NCBI GenBank assembly: GCA_034509925.1
Contig: CM067537.1
Location: forward strand, 4,232,501-4,296,500
Source of the DNA: Hirudinaria manillensis
Lineage: Eukaryota > Annelida > Clitellata > Hirudinida > Hirudinidae
Length of the DNA: 64,000 nt
Direction of reading: 5' to 3'
Shown: piece by piece, positions 1 to 11,980 of the stretch
Position numbering within the stretch: the stretch's first letter is position 1
How the letters are laid out: each line of letters starts with the position of its first letter
Notes under the pieces: generated by a model
Told to the model about the DNA's origin: nothing
Database searches by the model: none
Seen by the model: the letters and a program-made list of their open reading frames with translations, nothing else
Made by a program: the position numbers and the translations under genes

Positions 1-913
1 TGAAATTTTGTAAAAATTTAGTATTAGTTGAAATTTTTAGAGAAATAGTTTAAATTCATAGTAAAATAGACAATTATGTAAATTACATGAGAGGCCAAGA
101 ATAATAAATTCTCTGATGATATCATGTAATACTATGTATAGTTATTTAGTATACTTATTATTATTACAATATAAATCAAAACATATTCAATATGCAAAAA
201 GTTAAACATAAGATAAAGATAATATGAAAACCTGAGAAAGAAATATATATAATAAGTATTTTAAAGTTCAGAAAACTGACAAAATATCTCAAATTCAATG
301 TTGAGCGTGACAGTATCCTCGACAGTAAGCCAGCACCTCCATTAAATTTCTTCTGTTTAACCAGCAAACCTAAATAGTTAGTAAAATCAGTGATAGCAAA
401 TTGATAAAATCAAGATTATGATTATGAAGCAAAAATCTAATTCAGATTTCTTACTTTGAATTATAATATCTATATTTTTTCCCTTTGTTGAAATTAATAA
501 GTAGAAGCAAAACAGGCAATTTGATAAGAAATATCAATCATCTCAAAGGTTGACTACAAGAGATTTATATCCCACTAAGGGGCCAAACAATGATTATTTA
601 ATATATAATTTATTTTACACTTATATGGAATATTACATAGTTTGTCAGAAGAATAAAGTTCTAGATAGCAACAATAGAAAGACCCAAGCATGACCTCTTG
701 AAAGATGGGTATAAAACGCCTGCATGTAAACTGCTCACTTTAGTTCTCGCATGTTTGTCTCAAGAAGGATGATGGTGCAAGATGAGTTTGGTACTTCAAA
801 GTAAGCATGATGGTGGCTGGCAATCTGGTTTTTGCAGTTTTATTCTTGTGCTTCCTATTCTTTTTTTATTCTTATTTTATTCAGTATTGGCAAGATCTTG
901 TCTGAACAGTGGA
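1..913. other. AT-rich stretch without a recognisable gene
   Basis: I see no open frame with recognisable protein similarity on either strand. The sequence is AT-rich with short poly-A/T runs. It ends at the putative start of a solo LTR. Confidence 0.5.
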
Positions 914-1451
914 TGTGACAGAGCCCAAGAAAAAGTGTCAGGGATCTCTAAGTCCTGATAATGTTTATTTGAACCATAAAGTTAAGGACATCTTCCCAGC
1001 TGGGGAATTAATTAAGAGACATTACCTTGTATTTTTAAGATTTGAACAGATTAATACTTTCACATGACTCTGGGGGATGATTTAGGAATGTGAGGGAATG
1101 TTCTATGAAATTTGATTGTACAAATGGGCAAAGTTGATGGTGAGTTTAAATAGGAGTGAGAATGGATGTCAAAGGGTGTGTGAGTTGGAGTGAAGATTTG
1201 TGAGAGTTGGAACTGAGATTGTTACAAGTTGGAGCAGAGATGTGCGAATCTGAGTCTGATAGTTTGTGGTTTAGCATTACAAGAACCTTACAAAAATTGT
1301 CATGCAGATACTCTGTTAAAATTAAATATTTTCTAGTTAAGGTTACAATTTGATAATAAAATAATTTCTATTTCTCCATAAATTGACGAGTTGAACTTCT
1401 TCAAACTTCAATAAAGTTATGTTCTCTCAAGAACGAGTGAGGGACGTGACA
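914..1451 (+). repeat. Putative solo LTR
   Basis: The segment starts TGTGACAGAG and ends GGGACGTGACA, so it has TG...CA ends. An AATAAA signal at 1410-1415 lies about 40 bp before the end, as in an LTR R-U5 region. Its middle part (about 955-1235) is similar to 6028-6290, so it is a dispersed repeat. I could not find a clean target-site duplication. The exact ends are inferred. Confidence 0.5.
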
Positions 1452-2369
1452 GAAAGTAAGAGGTTTTGAGGGCCAAAACATAAAGGACCACCTCTCTGTG
1501 AATCCATGTTGGCATTCAAAGAAAGTTTCAATTTCTAAAAAAATAGCTAGAGTTGATGAAATGTAATGCAAGTAGTTATCGGAGTAATATTAAATTTTTG
1601 AAACTGGTTTTTGAAGGCAGACAGACTTGAAATTTATTGATGATATAAAATTTATCTTTTGGAATGTGTCTTGGCTCACAAGGTTGAGGTTTTGCAAATG
1701 CTAAACCTACAAATAGCAGCCTGAAAATAATCTATTTGACAAATTAAGAATCTGGAATTTTTTAAAGCTGGGATTGAAATGGGCTCAATGTAGGCATAGA
1801 GCAATATGCAAGTATTTCTTTTCAAGATTATGAGTGCATTATGAGTAGTGACAAGAAATGATGCATTTTGCCTAGCAGACCACATTTTGAAAAAATAAAA
1901 TAAAGCTTTTACTTTAATAACAACATGCTTATCATTCTACATCTTTTTGTTTTGATTTGAAACTCTCAATACTTCCACATTGTCAGCAGAAACACTATTC
2001 ATCCCAGTTTTCATTTCATTCTGATTATTTTAAGGATATCTGCCACATCAGAGCTTCTTAATTGGCATGATGCGGACTGACTGCCAGTGTGTTGTGAAAA
2101 AATCTCTTGGGAATTTAAAATAAAATATCTAAAAAATTAAATAAATAAAATGATATCCTCCCTAAATTGGCACATTACTAATGCAAAACTCTGTACATCT
2201 TCAGCAAGGCAATCATGAAAAAGAAAACAAATTTTAATATGCGAATGGAACAATGACTTTAAAATATAAATTTTATGTCAGAAGAAAAATCAAGAACTTG
2301 CTTCAGGGTTAGGGCTTACTAAGAAAACTTCAAAACATTGGCTAGTAAGGCCATCAAATTACTTCTGTA
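1452..2369. other. Non-coding stretch, nothing recognised
   Basis: No similarity was recognised on either strand. The small open frame near 1676-1885 (minus) is not conserved with anything I know and looks like chance. Confidence 0.5.
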
Positions 2370-3235
2370 ATTCAACACTTTTGCAGCCTCAGATGCACTT
2401 GTCACAACCTTTGTTCTTTCCTGGCAAACTTATCTGCATGAGGAAGGTGTACTTCAACTTGCCGACTTATACTCCTTGCAGCAACTTTAACAGAGAAGAG
2501 CTCAATCTGTCCTCCCACTAAACCATCAGTTCTGTCAAAAGTGACATAAGTACCATATCTGGCTGCTGGCCACATTTAATTAGCATCTGGGGGTAGTGCC
2601 TCATTCTTTCTATGTTGTCAGCAATGGTCCAGTCATTTGCTGCCAAAAGGGTATCAATTCCTGACATTTGACATCACTTTTTGCATGTATGTGAAACCCT
2701 TGCATAGGAAGTAGATCTTCCACTACCTTGTAACTGCATGAGTCAGCTTTGAATACCAGTGCTTTTGTAGCCTCGCACAATTCTTGAAGGACCCGTCGTG
2801 TTGATAACCTTTGGCAAAGATGTTTGAACAATTGGTAAGTACATGATGCAATGTCTCAATTTTTTTGCTGAATCCATTGCTGTTCTCCATATCTCCATAA
2901 ATTTCCTTTGAGGGCAAATGGTTGTACACCAACCTTATCACAAAAGCCATCCAGATTGGTTCATCTCCCACACATCACTTCTGGGAAGGGATGGCTGTCC
3001 AATACTAATTCACCACTTCACCTCCTCTCTTGGCCAACCATCATGCCTCTGACCAACGAGTTGGCTTGGGACAAGTTTCGGAGGTGAGACTATGTGACTG
3101 TCCATCTGGTTAGGACCTCTCATCTCTTCGAACATCAGCAGGACCACTGATTCATCAATCTCTTTCTGCTCTTAGAGCTTCCTTTCAGATCTACTTTGCA
3201 GATCCTGTCATCCAGAGTTATTGGGTATATATATT
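2370..3235 (-). pseudogene. Decayed C-terminal part of a REL-endonuclease non-LTR retrotransposon ORF
   Basis: Read on the minus strand this matches, with frameshifts and stops, the last third of the intact element ORF at 45964-49074. The shared landmarks in order are a fragment like QKEIDES, then VRGPNQ, then NHLPSKE, then the zinc-knuckle context ETLHHVLTNC, then EATKA, then NDWT, then PDMVLMS near the endonuclease core, then WEDR. It is an old, degraded copy of the same family (R2/NeSL/HERO-like). No intact reading frame remains. Confidence 0.85.
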
Positions 3236-3399
3236 TTGGAGACTTTGTAGTCATGTTTATATTGAAGAAGCTTTATTGGGTTTAATCATTTAAGCAACTC
3301 TGATACCATATGAAAACATTTAGCTTGAATGCCACAATGTTGCATAATTGATTTTTATAAAGTAACCATTTTATCTCTACGTTTAATTTAAGTTATTTT

Positions 3400-3660
3400 A
3401 CTTAATGGAAAAGATGACAATTTTGTCTTATCAGTTTCTTGAAATCTGATATGAATTATATTGCAACAGTTAAGCAATGATCTGTCTTTGGCTCTGTTTT
3501 TAATTATGTTAATTAATGAGAGACATTCACAAATGCTGTCACATTGTTTGAGGTGAATCAAGTCAGTAGTGTTAAAGCCAGATGGGATAATTCATGACAC
3601 TTTTTGTAAATATTTATTTAAATTTTCTGTATCTTTGGCCCTGGACAGTATTCTTCAATA
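3400..3660 (+). repeat. Dispersed repeat shared with 25770-26010
   Basis: Shared blocks include GACAATTTTGTCTTATCAGT (GACAATTTTCGTCTTGTCAG in the other copy), TTTCTTGAAATCTGATAT, and TTATGTTAATTAATGAGA. They appear in the same order and orientation at 25770-26010 inside a PIAS intron. The family is not identified. It may be part of a DNA transposon or SINE-like unit. Confidence 0.55.
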
Positions 3661-5109
3661 TCTCTATATATTAAGGACCAATTACAAACATGTGCCTTTC
3701 TTCTTATTATTATTTAAAGAATCAGATAAGCTATATATATTGTTTGAAATTATATAGCTGTTAAAATGCTTTAAAGTTTGTATATGACCACTTATTTTCC
3801 ATGTTAAAATGATTTACAGATAGGGTCAGGATGATATACGAAGTATTTGCTTCCTTAAGGCTGATCATTTTATTTAGTTGTATGGTATTAAACTCATAAA
3901 CTCAAGAAAAAGAAACAAAGATGCCAAAATTTATATCAATGAGCACTAGGGCAACTCAAAAAATTTGTTTCCTAATCTTTGGATTAGAATCCAGCATAGG
4001 AATATACTTTCTAACATAGGTGACTGAAACAATAGAATGATTTCATAACATCATCCATAAAAATGCACATTTTTTTAATTCAAATGTCTGCCATTTCTAA
4101 ATGGTTTAGTTATTGGCATTAAATTCATAAACATTTGAAATTCTAGAAGTTATTGTGTTACACTTTCAAAACAGTTTTAGTACAAACTCCCAATGCCTAA
4201 GTGAGGTACAAATGTACCTCAAAGTTTCTCTTTTTTTGTTGAAATACTAAAATTCATTTTGAAATGTTGCCATAGTTTTTTATGAGAATTGTCTTCAACA
4301 TGTGAATGACAAAAGCCCGTTTTTTTTTATAAGGGTGAAAATCACTTTTATACCTTAAGTTCAAGATGCAGAGGTTGGTACCCCCCTGAGACAATAAAGT
4401 TATGGACAATCATGTTCTAAAAGTTTGCAGGTTGTAACAAATGTATTACAGCTGTATTACATGTGGCATTCTAGAGCATATAGCGGGTGACACACATAAT
4501 GTGCATTTTGCAGATACTTTCATATTAATACTGATAATTTTTTCACTGATATAGAACTAGTAGTTGAAGCAGAAAAACTATACTTTTTTCTGAGAAAAAT
4601 AAAGACATACCACCAACTGTGAATGGAATCAAAGATCACTTAATACATTATCTAAGTTTTTGCATCATGAAGGACAATGATCTCATATGTAGAAAGACTG
4701 TTAATGCTGTTAACAGTGCAATTGTAAACTGTAATAGCAATTATTAATTTAACTAGGTTTTATTTATATTAGAAAATGAAAGATTTTGTTTTTAAAATTG
4801 TTAAATACTCTCATCTGCTATTATATATGACACTAACTAATAAGCGTCCTTCTACAAATAATTTCTGGAAAATTCCAATAATAGTTAAATGTGAAAAAAA
4901 AATAATAGCAGTCCTTTATTTTAAAATAAGTACCAGAAAGTACAGCCCTTCTTCATAGCATTATCCAGTACAGCAAATCTATAATTATCTATCCATTGTG
5001 GCAATGTTTAATAAATATTTCATAAAAAGTGTGTTTTAACCAAGTTATTTCATGATCCTGTGCAGTAACAAGTAAATTAGTATTGATAAACTTTCGGTTG
5101 ATGCTCACT

Positions 5110-5212
5110 AGTAATAGATGTACCGGGGTTTAGTTGTATCCCCTTTAGTTGAAACAAGAATTCTTTTTATCTTGGACACCCAAGGGTTAATGCGAGGTCA
5201 CTAAATACTATC
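5110..5212 (+). repeat. Short dispersed repeat, inverted copy at 45600-45690
   Basis: GGACACCCAAGGGTTAATGC and the preceding TATCCCCTTTAGTTGAAA match the reverse complement of 45601-45690 (GGGCATCCAAGGGTTAA, TACCCCCTTGGCTGAAA). The spacing is preserved. The family is unknown. Confidence 0.5.
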
Positions 5213-5904
5213 AAGCTAGCCGAGAAAGTTGCTCAATGTGAATTATGAAAATATAACATAGAATTAGGGCATATATAGACCCACCTTAATAAAAGTTCTC
5301 ATTGATTGGAAGCTGAAAATGGTGACCGACCTCCGAAAAGCCCACCTATTAAAGTCGGAAGTTCAAGTTGTTATCAAAAAGATTAGTGAGTTGAGTTGTA
5401 ATTCCAGGGCTGTGCTTATTTTTTTCAAGCCTTCTTGATATAAAAACAATATATAATACAGCGCAATAAATGACACTCAAAAGAAATATAAATGAGCATG
5501 AAAGGAATGTTGTTTAGAGGCATCACATTGTAGAAGGTATTAGGGATTCCTAAAAAAATTACAAGAAATTTTGGCCAAATATTTCACCACCACCCTACCC
5601 ATTGCTTTGTATGTCACAAAAAAATCTAAATAAAACCCCACCTCGAAACACTGGTTAGTAATGCAATATAAAGGTTTAATAAATTCCTGACATTGTTATA
5701 GCGAAGAGGAATGGTTATTTAATTGATAAATAAGCAGAGAATGATTTCATTTCAGGCAATATTGTTATTTCAATTAGTTCTAAGTTAATCCTCTAAGTGG
5801 AGAAATTGAGGATGGTTGAAACGCGCGGCCTAAAATAAACTCATTTTAGAAATTCATGCTTTACACAAATGCGTTCATCACATTTCTATATTGATAATAT
5901 ACTA

Positions 5905-6020
5905 CAGTCAAGTCTCGCTACTATGCCACTCTCGCTATTATGCCACTTTTGCTCGGTCCCGACAAAATTCAATACAAAACAAATTTACTATGCCAACCCC
6001 AACCCTCGATGCTATGCCAC
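5905..6020 (+). mobile_element. Terminal piece of a pogo/Tigger-type DNA transposon
   Basis: It begins TA|CAGTCAAGTCTCGCTACTAT, the typical terminal-repeat style of TcMar-Tigger/pogo elements, with internal repeats of TATGCCAC. It resembles the reverse complement of the right end of the Tigger derivative at 16920-17870. It stops abruptly at LTR-like sequence near 6021. Confidence 0.55.
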
Positions 6021-6027
6021 CAGGATC

Positions 6028-6290
6028 CTGAGAATGTTTATCTAACCCAAGAAGTTAAGGACATATTTCCAGTCGGGGGAAGTAATCAGGAGACATTACC
6101 TAGTATTTTTAAGATTTGATGAAAGGTTAATACTTTCCCAGGACTTGTTGGTGGGGGTGATTAAAGAAAGTGATGGGACATTCCATGGAATTTGATTGGT
6201 CGAATGGGCAAAGTTGACTACGAGTGTAACTAGGAATGAGAGTGAATGTAATGTAATTTTATGTAAGAAATGCGAGTTGGATTGAAGATT
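6028..6290 (+). repeat. LTR-like fragment related to 914-1451
   Basis: Many blocks are shared in order with 955-1235, for example AAGTTAAGGACAT, GACATTACCT, GTATTTTTAAGATTTGA, TTTGATTG and GGGCAAAGTTGA. It lies immediately upstream of a Ty3-type integrase remnant, which suggests both come from the same element family. Confidence 0.55.
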
Positions 6291-6326
6291 TCCAAAATTA
6301 TTGTCAGAAGAATGGAACACATCAGG

Positions 6327-7042
6327 TCACCGCTCTATCAACCCTATTGCAAAGGGCAAGCTGAGCGTTTTGTCAATATTTTCAAACGTCAACTTCAAAA
6401 GCTAATATGGAAGGAGATGTTGGAGGAAGCGCTCCAATAATTTCTATTGACTTACCGGACAATGCCATGCAGGTCTCTGGATTTGAAGAAGCCTCCAGAG
6501 AAATTCCTGGGAAGGACATTAAGAAATCCTCCAAGCGACCTACAAATCAAGGAGCCGATGAAACATCTAAAAAAAACTTGACCAGGAGATAGAAGAAGGA
6601 AAAATGGACACAGGCGAAAAAGAGAACTTGCTGAGAAAGATGCAGTGTTCGCAAGAGAATAGAGTGGTCCAAATCATCCAAGATGGTTGTCGGGTTAGAT
6701 CAAACGCCGAATTGGGCAGAGGCTACGAACGGCAGGGTGTTCCATCGGCATGCGAATTATCTGAGAAAGCGAGCAATAGATGATTCACTCAAGATGATGT
6801 GTGAAGTATTTGACCTGCCACACCCTCCACCAGGTGGGACACCCCAGGTAGCATCTGAAGAAGCAAATACACCTGAGTCACATGAAGTGTCCGAGATTGA
6901 AGTGCCCCGCTTCGATGTTCGGGACACACCATCCCGAGAGGACAATCACAGACATCGGAGTCAAGGCCCTCAAGGAAAGAAGCCTTACTTTGTTTATGAA
7001 AAAATTATAGACAAGCATTTCGACACTTTCCGACAACGCTGA
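6327..7042 (+). pseudogene. Ty3-type integrase C-terminal remnant
   Basis: From 6327 the frame reads SPLYQPYCKGQAERFVNIFK, the conserved end of the Ty3/gypsy integrase core (pattern HPxxNGQAER), with an in-frame stop at 6438-6440. It then reads FLLTYRTMPCRSLDLKKPPE and a GRTLR block. After frame shifts, the frame open at 6683-7042 contains VFHRHANYLRKR, the usual integrase tail motif, then a Pro/Glu-rich tail. Protease, RT and the catalytic core are absent here. A purine stretch followed by TGT (about 7055-7064) could be the polypurine tract and 3' LTR start. Confidence 0.85.
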
Positions 7043-8270
7043 ATCTGTTCAACCGGCTGGGGGTGATGTCTCCAGAGCCTACATTAACCTCGCTATGATT
7101 GGCTAATTACTTAGCTTAGACTGTTCATATTTTTCAATTGTAAACTTGGAAATATTGCACAACATATTTACCTACATCCATTTGATATTACTCTGGTAAT
7201 TCTAAACAGCTTTGGGGCGGACACGCTGGACATCCAAATCCTCGCTCATAATAAGGGTTTGTGTGGAAGCGTTCAATTAAATTTTTTTAACCAGTAATCC
7301 TATTCATTAGCTATACATCAGCCTTTGGCCAAAACATCGTTTGTATTATGTCACCTAAAATAAATGTTAATTGAGTTCTCAATAATTCAATATGTAATCC
7401 AACAACTCCATTGCTGGTAGGCCGAGTCCCTTTGGTGCCCCAGACACCGGTACTAGGGTTAATACCCAGGCTTCCACCTTGTCTGCAAGCATCAACTTTG
7501 GCCCGACCCCCTCGCGCGGACGGCTTTCTCTCAACCAAACAATTTGTCGGTTCAAGAAAGAAGATTTATTGGTTAAGGGGTCCCTGACAGGAATCTATGT
7601 TCCAGGTGGTTTGCACTTTATTCGCAAATCGATTTGAACAACGTCAATATAACTTTAATTCAACTAAAACTAACGATTTGAATGAATTTTTTTTACTCAT
7701 AATGGCTAGAATTGGTCTCCCATACTTCTGGATCGCCATTTTTATAGACTCTTCACTGCCTTGATAACAACCATCTGCTCAGCACTTACAATAGACTCGA
7801 AAATGCTTTGCATTCTATTTGGTCAAAGGCTGTTCAGTGTTTATGAATTTAGAGAATGAATTCTTTTTTGCAAAAGTAAAGCCGAAATGCTTCTTTGAAT
7901 CTGTGTCCCCATTATGACGGGATGTTGTCGGATTACATCCTTGAATTTCCACTGTAAATGACTCAATAGTCCAATGTCTGCCTGTTTGAACCACATTCAT
8001 ATTGTAATAACCCGGGGTCCTCAAACTAATTATAGAAGGTCAGATTTATTGAAAGTGTTCAGATGGCTTGAAAGATGTACAATGCTCAATTGTCTAAGAA
8101 TTGGAATCTGCTGTTTCTCTAACTCTCGCTCTGCTTTTTGAGATAACTCTATTTGTCTAGATGCATAACCAAAGACTCTGAATAGTACCCATTAATTAAT
8201 TCTCAAATTATATTGCCAGTCAATTTAATTAATTACTAAATTAATTAATCAGCAATATAATTTTAATCAT
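7043..8270. other. Probable retroelement-derived non-coding stretch
   Basis: This follows the Ty3 integrase remnant and may include its 3' LTR (TGTCTCCAGAG from about 7062), but I could not find the end of an LTR. A 75-codon minus-strand frame at 7311-7538 has no recognisable similarity. No host gene was seen. Confidence 0.4.
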
Positions 8271-8275
8271 TCTTC

Positions 8276-8581
8276 AATTATCTGGATCCATGGATCCAAC
8301 AATATTGTGAAGCACCAATAGATTACTCTTCTTAGCACCCCTCACAAATTCATTTGAAGTATCTCTAGTTGCATTCAATATAGTAGAAGGTTTTTCCATC
8401 TGTTCTTCATTGGACATTTTCCGAATATTCAGATTCTTTGGACAAATAATCTTCTGTATCAATCAGCACCAACTCCAGGTAAATAATTTCAATCTTCACC
8501 ATATATGGCATCAAACTCGGAAGCATTGTTCATCAAGGTCTGCATCTTCTTGAAAAAGTCGGATGCAGAATATCCAGCCAT
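8276..8581 (-). CDS. Weak candidate small gene, two exons
   Basis: On the minus strand, ATG at 8581 begins MAGYSASDFFKKMQTLM and reaches a possible donor after 8500. A second block, after an acceptor near 8460, reads MSNEEQMEKP and later SNLLVLHNIVGSMDPDN before a stop. The two blocks look coding-like in composition, but their reading phases do not agree with the simplest splice. Either the model is incomplete or this is a pseudogene. Function is unknown. Confidence 0.25.
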
Positions 8582-9028
8582 AGCATTATTTCATTTCTAA
8601 AAGTTAAATGTAAATAAAACTAAATGGGCGACTTTTTAGAATTGTCAAAATAACTGTTCTGAAATACAAATATGAGAAAATTAAATAATAATTGGCGCTA
8701 ACAGCCAAATTTATTAATCATTTTGATGAGAATAGTAATGATTGCAATAATAGTTGTAATAATTAACTTCAACATTTTTGGCTATTTTCTGTATGATTGC
8801 ATGTAGAAGTGATGCACTTACAGTGTCATAGGTGTTGAAATAAACCTCGAATATATCGAATTCAAAGTCCAACTACACCAGACCATCTTTGTTCACAGGA
8901 AGAAGAAGCGAAACAAAGGAGAGAGGAACAAAAAACCATTAATATAATAATTCAAACTATTTTAACAAAACAAGTTTTTAAGCATAAAAATTCAACACCT
9001 TCTCATTTTATTAAAATCCACCGAATTA

Positions 9029-10421
9029 TTATTTAAGTCCCATTCTGTCCTTCAGCATGTTCAGCCTCTCTTCACTAACTGGTTTTGTCAATATGTCTGC
9101 AATCTGAAATTCTGATAAGACTCTTTTGACGCACACATCGCCTTCAGTGACTTTTTCTCTGACGAAAAAATGTCTTGTCTTGATGTGTTTGGTTCTTTTG
9201 TGATATTCTGGATTCTCAGCTAGTTTAATTTCAGCTTCGTTATCAACGTACATTTCTGGTTTGTTAGAATATCCGGTGATGTCCTATAACAATCTTTCCA
9301 ACCAAATTGCTTCTCTGGTAGCTTCAGTTGCAGCAACTACTTCTGCTTCAGTCGTGATATGACTACTGACGTTTGTCTTTGACTAAGCCAACTGATAGCA
9401 CCTCCAGAATAAATACAAACAACACCCGACGTAGATCTTCCCGTGGTAGTGTCTCCTCCATGATCAGCATCACTACAGCATATCAAAGTATTTTTGTTCG
9501 TTCTAGAACTGCTGTAAGTAATACCTATATCTCTGGTACCCTGAAGATATCTAAATATCCTCTTAACCTTTACAACATCATCTCTAGTTGGGTTTTCTAG
9601 GTTTCTAGAAACAATACTAACTGCATATGCTATGTCAGGTCTTGTACTTGTCATTAGGTACATTAATGCGCCTACCGCTGATCTGTATGGAAATTTGATC
9701 TCGTTTTGATCATCACGGACATCATCTGCCTTCTTAGATTTGATAATGGGTGTTGGACATGGGCGACATTTGTCCATTCCAAATTTCTCTAGAATCTTTT
9801 GAGTAAAGTTTCTCTGAGTGATTTTTATTGAGCCATCAGATTGTTTGTTGATTTCAATTCCAAGAAAGAATGTAGCTGGTTTAGCAACAATCTTGAATTC
9901 TTTCTCTAACTTCTGCTTGAAATCTCTAAGATCTGATTCTGATGTGGCTGCAACGATTCCATCGTCGACATACAAAGCAACTAAAATTTTGCTATGCTTT
10001 TTCTTTTGAATGAAAAGACAAGGATCTGCATCACTTTTCACAAAACCAAGATTCAACAAAAAATTTCCAAAACGTTTGTTCCAACATCTCGGAGCTTGCT
10101 TTAGTCCATACAAACTTCTCTTGAGTTTGCATACCTTTTAGAACCATCATTAAATCCTTCTGGCTGTTGCATGTAAATGTCTTCATCAAGTTCTCCATAT
10201 AAAAATGCTGTGGATACATCAAACTGCATCATTGACATTCCTTCTGCAGCTACAACACTTAATAAAGTTCTAATTGTACCACTTTTTGCAAGTGGACTAA
10301 TTGTTTCAAAATATTCCTTTCCTTTTTTCTTATAAAAACCTTTAACAACCAATCGTGCTTTGTGACGTTCTATTTGACCTTCAGAGTCGTACTTAGTCTT
10401 GTAGACCCACTTACATGGCAA
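9029..10421 (-). pseudogene. copia reverse transcriptase and RNase H region
   Basis: Minus strand, in several frames. 10421-10101 holds the N-terminal RT (KWVYKTKY, KARLVVKGF, FDVSTAFLYGELDEDIYM). After a one-base frameshift, 10113-9337 holds YGLKQAPRCW, the catalytic box LYVDDG, RSAVGALMYL and TRPDIAYAV. RNase H is split: the start is at the end of that frame, and the end is at 9253-9029 with VDNEAEIKLA, HIKTRHFFVRE and ADILTKP. These motifs are diagnostic for Ty1/copia. The frameshifts show it is inactive. Confidence 0.92.
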
Positions 10422-10593
10422 GATTTTTGTTCTTTCAGGTAAATCAACCAGTTCCCAGGTTTTGTTTTATCTTAGAGAGTTCATCTCATTTTTCATTGCA
10501 TCAATCCATTCTTTTCTTCTATCAGAACTTATTGCATCATCATAAGATTCTGGCTCTTCAACATTCAATGCTTCATTCAGACAAACATAGTCA

Positions 10594-11396
10594 TCAAATC
10601 GTTTTGGCTTCATGATCTTCATGATTTCTATCTCTCAATTTTCTTGGACTGATTTGAACTTCTTCAATTGTTTCTGTTTCACTTGAACATTCATCAGGTG
10701 ATTTCAAGAAATTCAAATTGATAGCATTGGATGAAGATGTTATTATTTCATTGTTAGCATTGGAGGAGGACGGTATCATGTTCTCATTGGTATTAGAGGA
10801 AGATGGTGTCATTCTTTCACCAAACACAACATCTCTCGATCTAATTGTCTTGCTTGGTGCAACATGTATCCGATATCCATCATCTCCTTCATATCCAACT
10901 AATATTCCTTTAACAGCTTTACTTTCAATCTTTGTTCTTAGGTGATTAGGAGTGTGAATATATGCTTTTGAACCAATTATTCTCAAATGCTTAATTCTTG
11001 GTTTTCTTTTGTACCAAATTTCATAAGATTTTCCTTCTATGGAGGAAGGTCCCATTCTATTCAAAACATAATCAGCATTATTTATTAATTCTGCCCACAG
11101 TTTCTAAGACAATTCTTCATGAGCTAATCTCATTGCTCTGGCTGCTTCAACCAGTGTTCTATTCTCTTGTTCACTACATCCATTCTGTTGAGGTGTGTAA
11201 GGCATTACCAAACGATGTCTGATTCCTTTCGTTTGTAAAATTTCCTTGACTTCATCATTATCAAACTCTCTGCCATTATCACTGAAAAGTTCTGATACTC
11301 TATGTCCTGAGTTTTTGATAAGTTCAAGTACTTGCCACAACTTGCTTGGAACTTCTAACTTGTTTTTCAAAAAATAAACAAATCTGAACGAACTGT
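10594..11396 (-). pseudogene. copia integrase remnant
   Basis: Minus strand. The block contains SDNGREFDN, IRHRLVMPYTPQQNG and EQENRTLVEAARAM, which is the conserved integrase core D...E part. After a break, 11064-10594 carries YEIWYKRKP, LRIIGSKAYIHTP and VKGILVGYE, the integrase C-terminal region, then a Ser/Asn-rich linker. The beginning of the integrase with its zinc-binding HHCC domain is missing because of the gag-integrase deletion. Confidence 0.9.
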
Positions 11397-11920
11397 AATC
11401 GTCAATATTTCTCTGTTCTTTGTTTAACAGTTTCAGGCTTGATGAGAAAGAAAAATATTCACTTGGGAGAGTTTCCAAGTCTTTATAAATCAGCAACAAA
11501 TCTTTATTTTCGTCTTTATAAAGTTCTGCTGATAAATCTTTCCAAATGTTTTTAAGCTTGGTGACGTGAGTGGCCATGTCGTCTGCATCGTTCTTTTTGT
11601 AGCTGAAGAAACTCATGCACAAGTCATATGCTTTGTCTCCTCTTGCAACTTCAAATAACGATTTCAAGTCATTCCAGATTTCAAACGCACCAGTCATGTT
11701 TGCTCATTCGTTCAAACTCGGATCGTTCTTCTTCTGAAGCATCATCTACTGGCGTGGTAAAATTTCTTTCAATAATTTCAAGAGAATCTCCCATACCTCT
11801 AAAGATGACGATCATCTTGCTTTTCCAATTCGACCAGTTCGATTTACCTTCCAACGGTCTAATTTGAATTTTCGACAGATCAATTTTCGCAAACAAGTTT
11901 TCTAAGCAGCAAAAAAACAA
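11397..11920 (-). pseudogene. copia gag remnant
   Basis: Minus strand. It starts near SKIQIRPLEGKSNWSNWKSK and, after a frameshift at about 11690, continues with EIWNDLKSLFE and KNDADDMATHVTKLKNIW, typical of the copia gag (UBN2-like) domain. The frame then runs without a stop into integrase sequence at about 11396. The CCHC knuckle and protease are therefore deleted and a gag-integrase fusion frame exists. I see no sign that the fusion is used. Confidence 0.85.
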
Positions 11921-11963
11921 TAAAAAATGATCTAGCAGTAAACAGATTTATTTGAAGACTATT

Positions 11964-11980
11964 CTGGACCCATAACCTGT
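11964..11980 (-). promoter_or_regulatory. copia half-tRNA primer-binding site
   Basis: The plus strand reads CTGGACCCATAACCTGT, close to the anticodon arm of eukaryotic initiator tRNA-Met (CTGGGCCCATAACCCAG). Known copia-type elements prime from an internal half of initiator tRNA-Met, so this site marks the 5' LTR boundary at about 11978. The minus-strand LTR end there reads TTACA. Confidence 0.8.

Larger units (their letters stand above)
3236..5903. other. Non-coding stretch with dispersed repeats
   Basis: No gene was found. The stretch holds a repeat shared with 25770-26010 (at about 3400-3660) and a short repeat shared with 45600-45690 (at about 5110-5212). The rest is AT-rich without recognisable content. 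Confidence 0.5.
8998..11980 (-). mobile_element. Ty1/copia LTR retrotransposon, internally deleted
   Basis: On the minus strand the order is primer-binding site (11964-11980), gag, integrase, reverse transcriptase, RNase H, then a purine-rich tract followed by TGTTGAATTTTTATG near 8997, a plausible 3' LTR start. This gene order is typical of copia. The coding part is broken by frameshifts and by a deletion that joins gag to integrase. Full LTRs could not be delimited because the two flanks do not match well. Confidence 0.85.

Noticed and set aside
7311-7538. 75-codon minus-strand frame with higher GC content
   Set aside because: No recognisable motif. It sits in a retroelement-derived stretch and may be LTR or leader sequence.
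11964-11980. tRNA-like sequence
   Set aside because: Only the anticodon arm is present. It is the retroelement primer-binding site, not a tRNA gene. No complete tRNA cloverleaf was found in the window.
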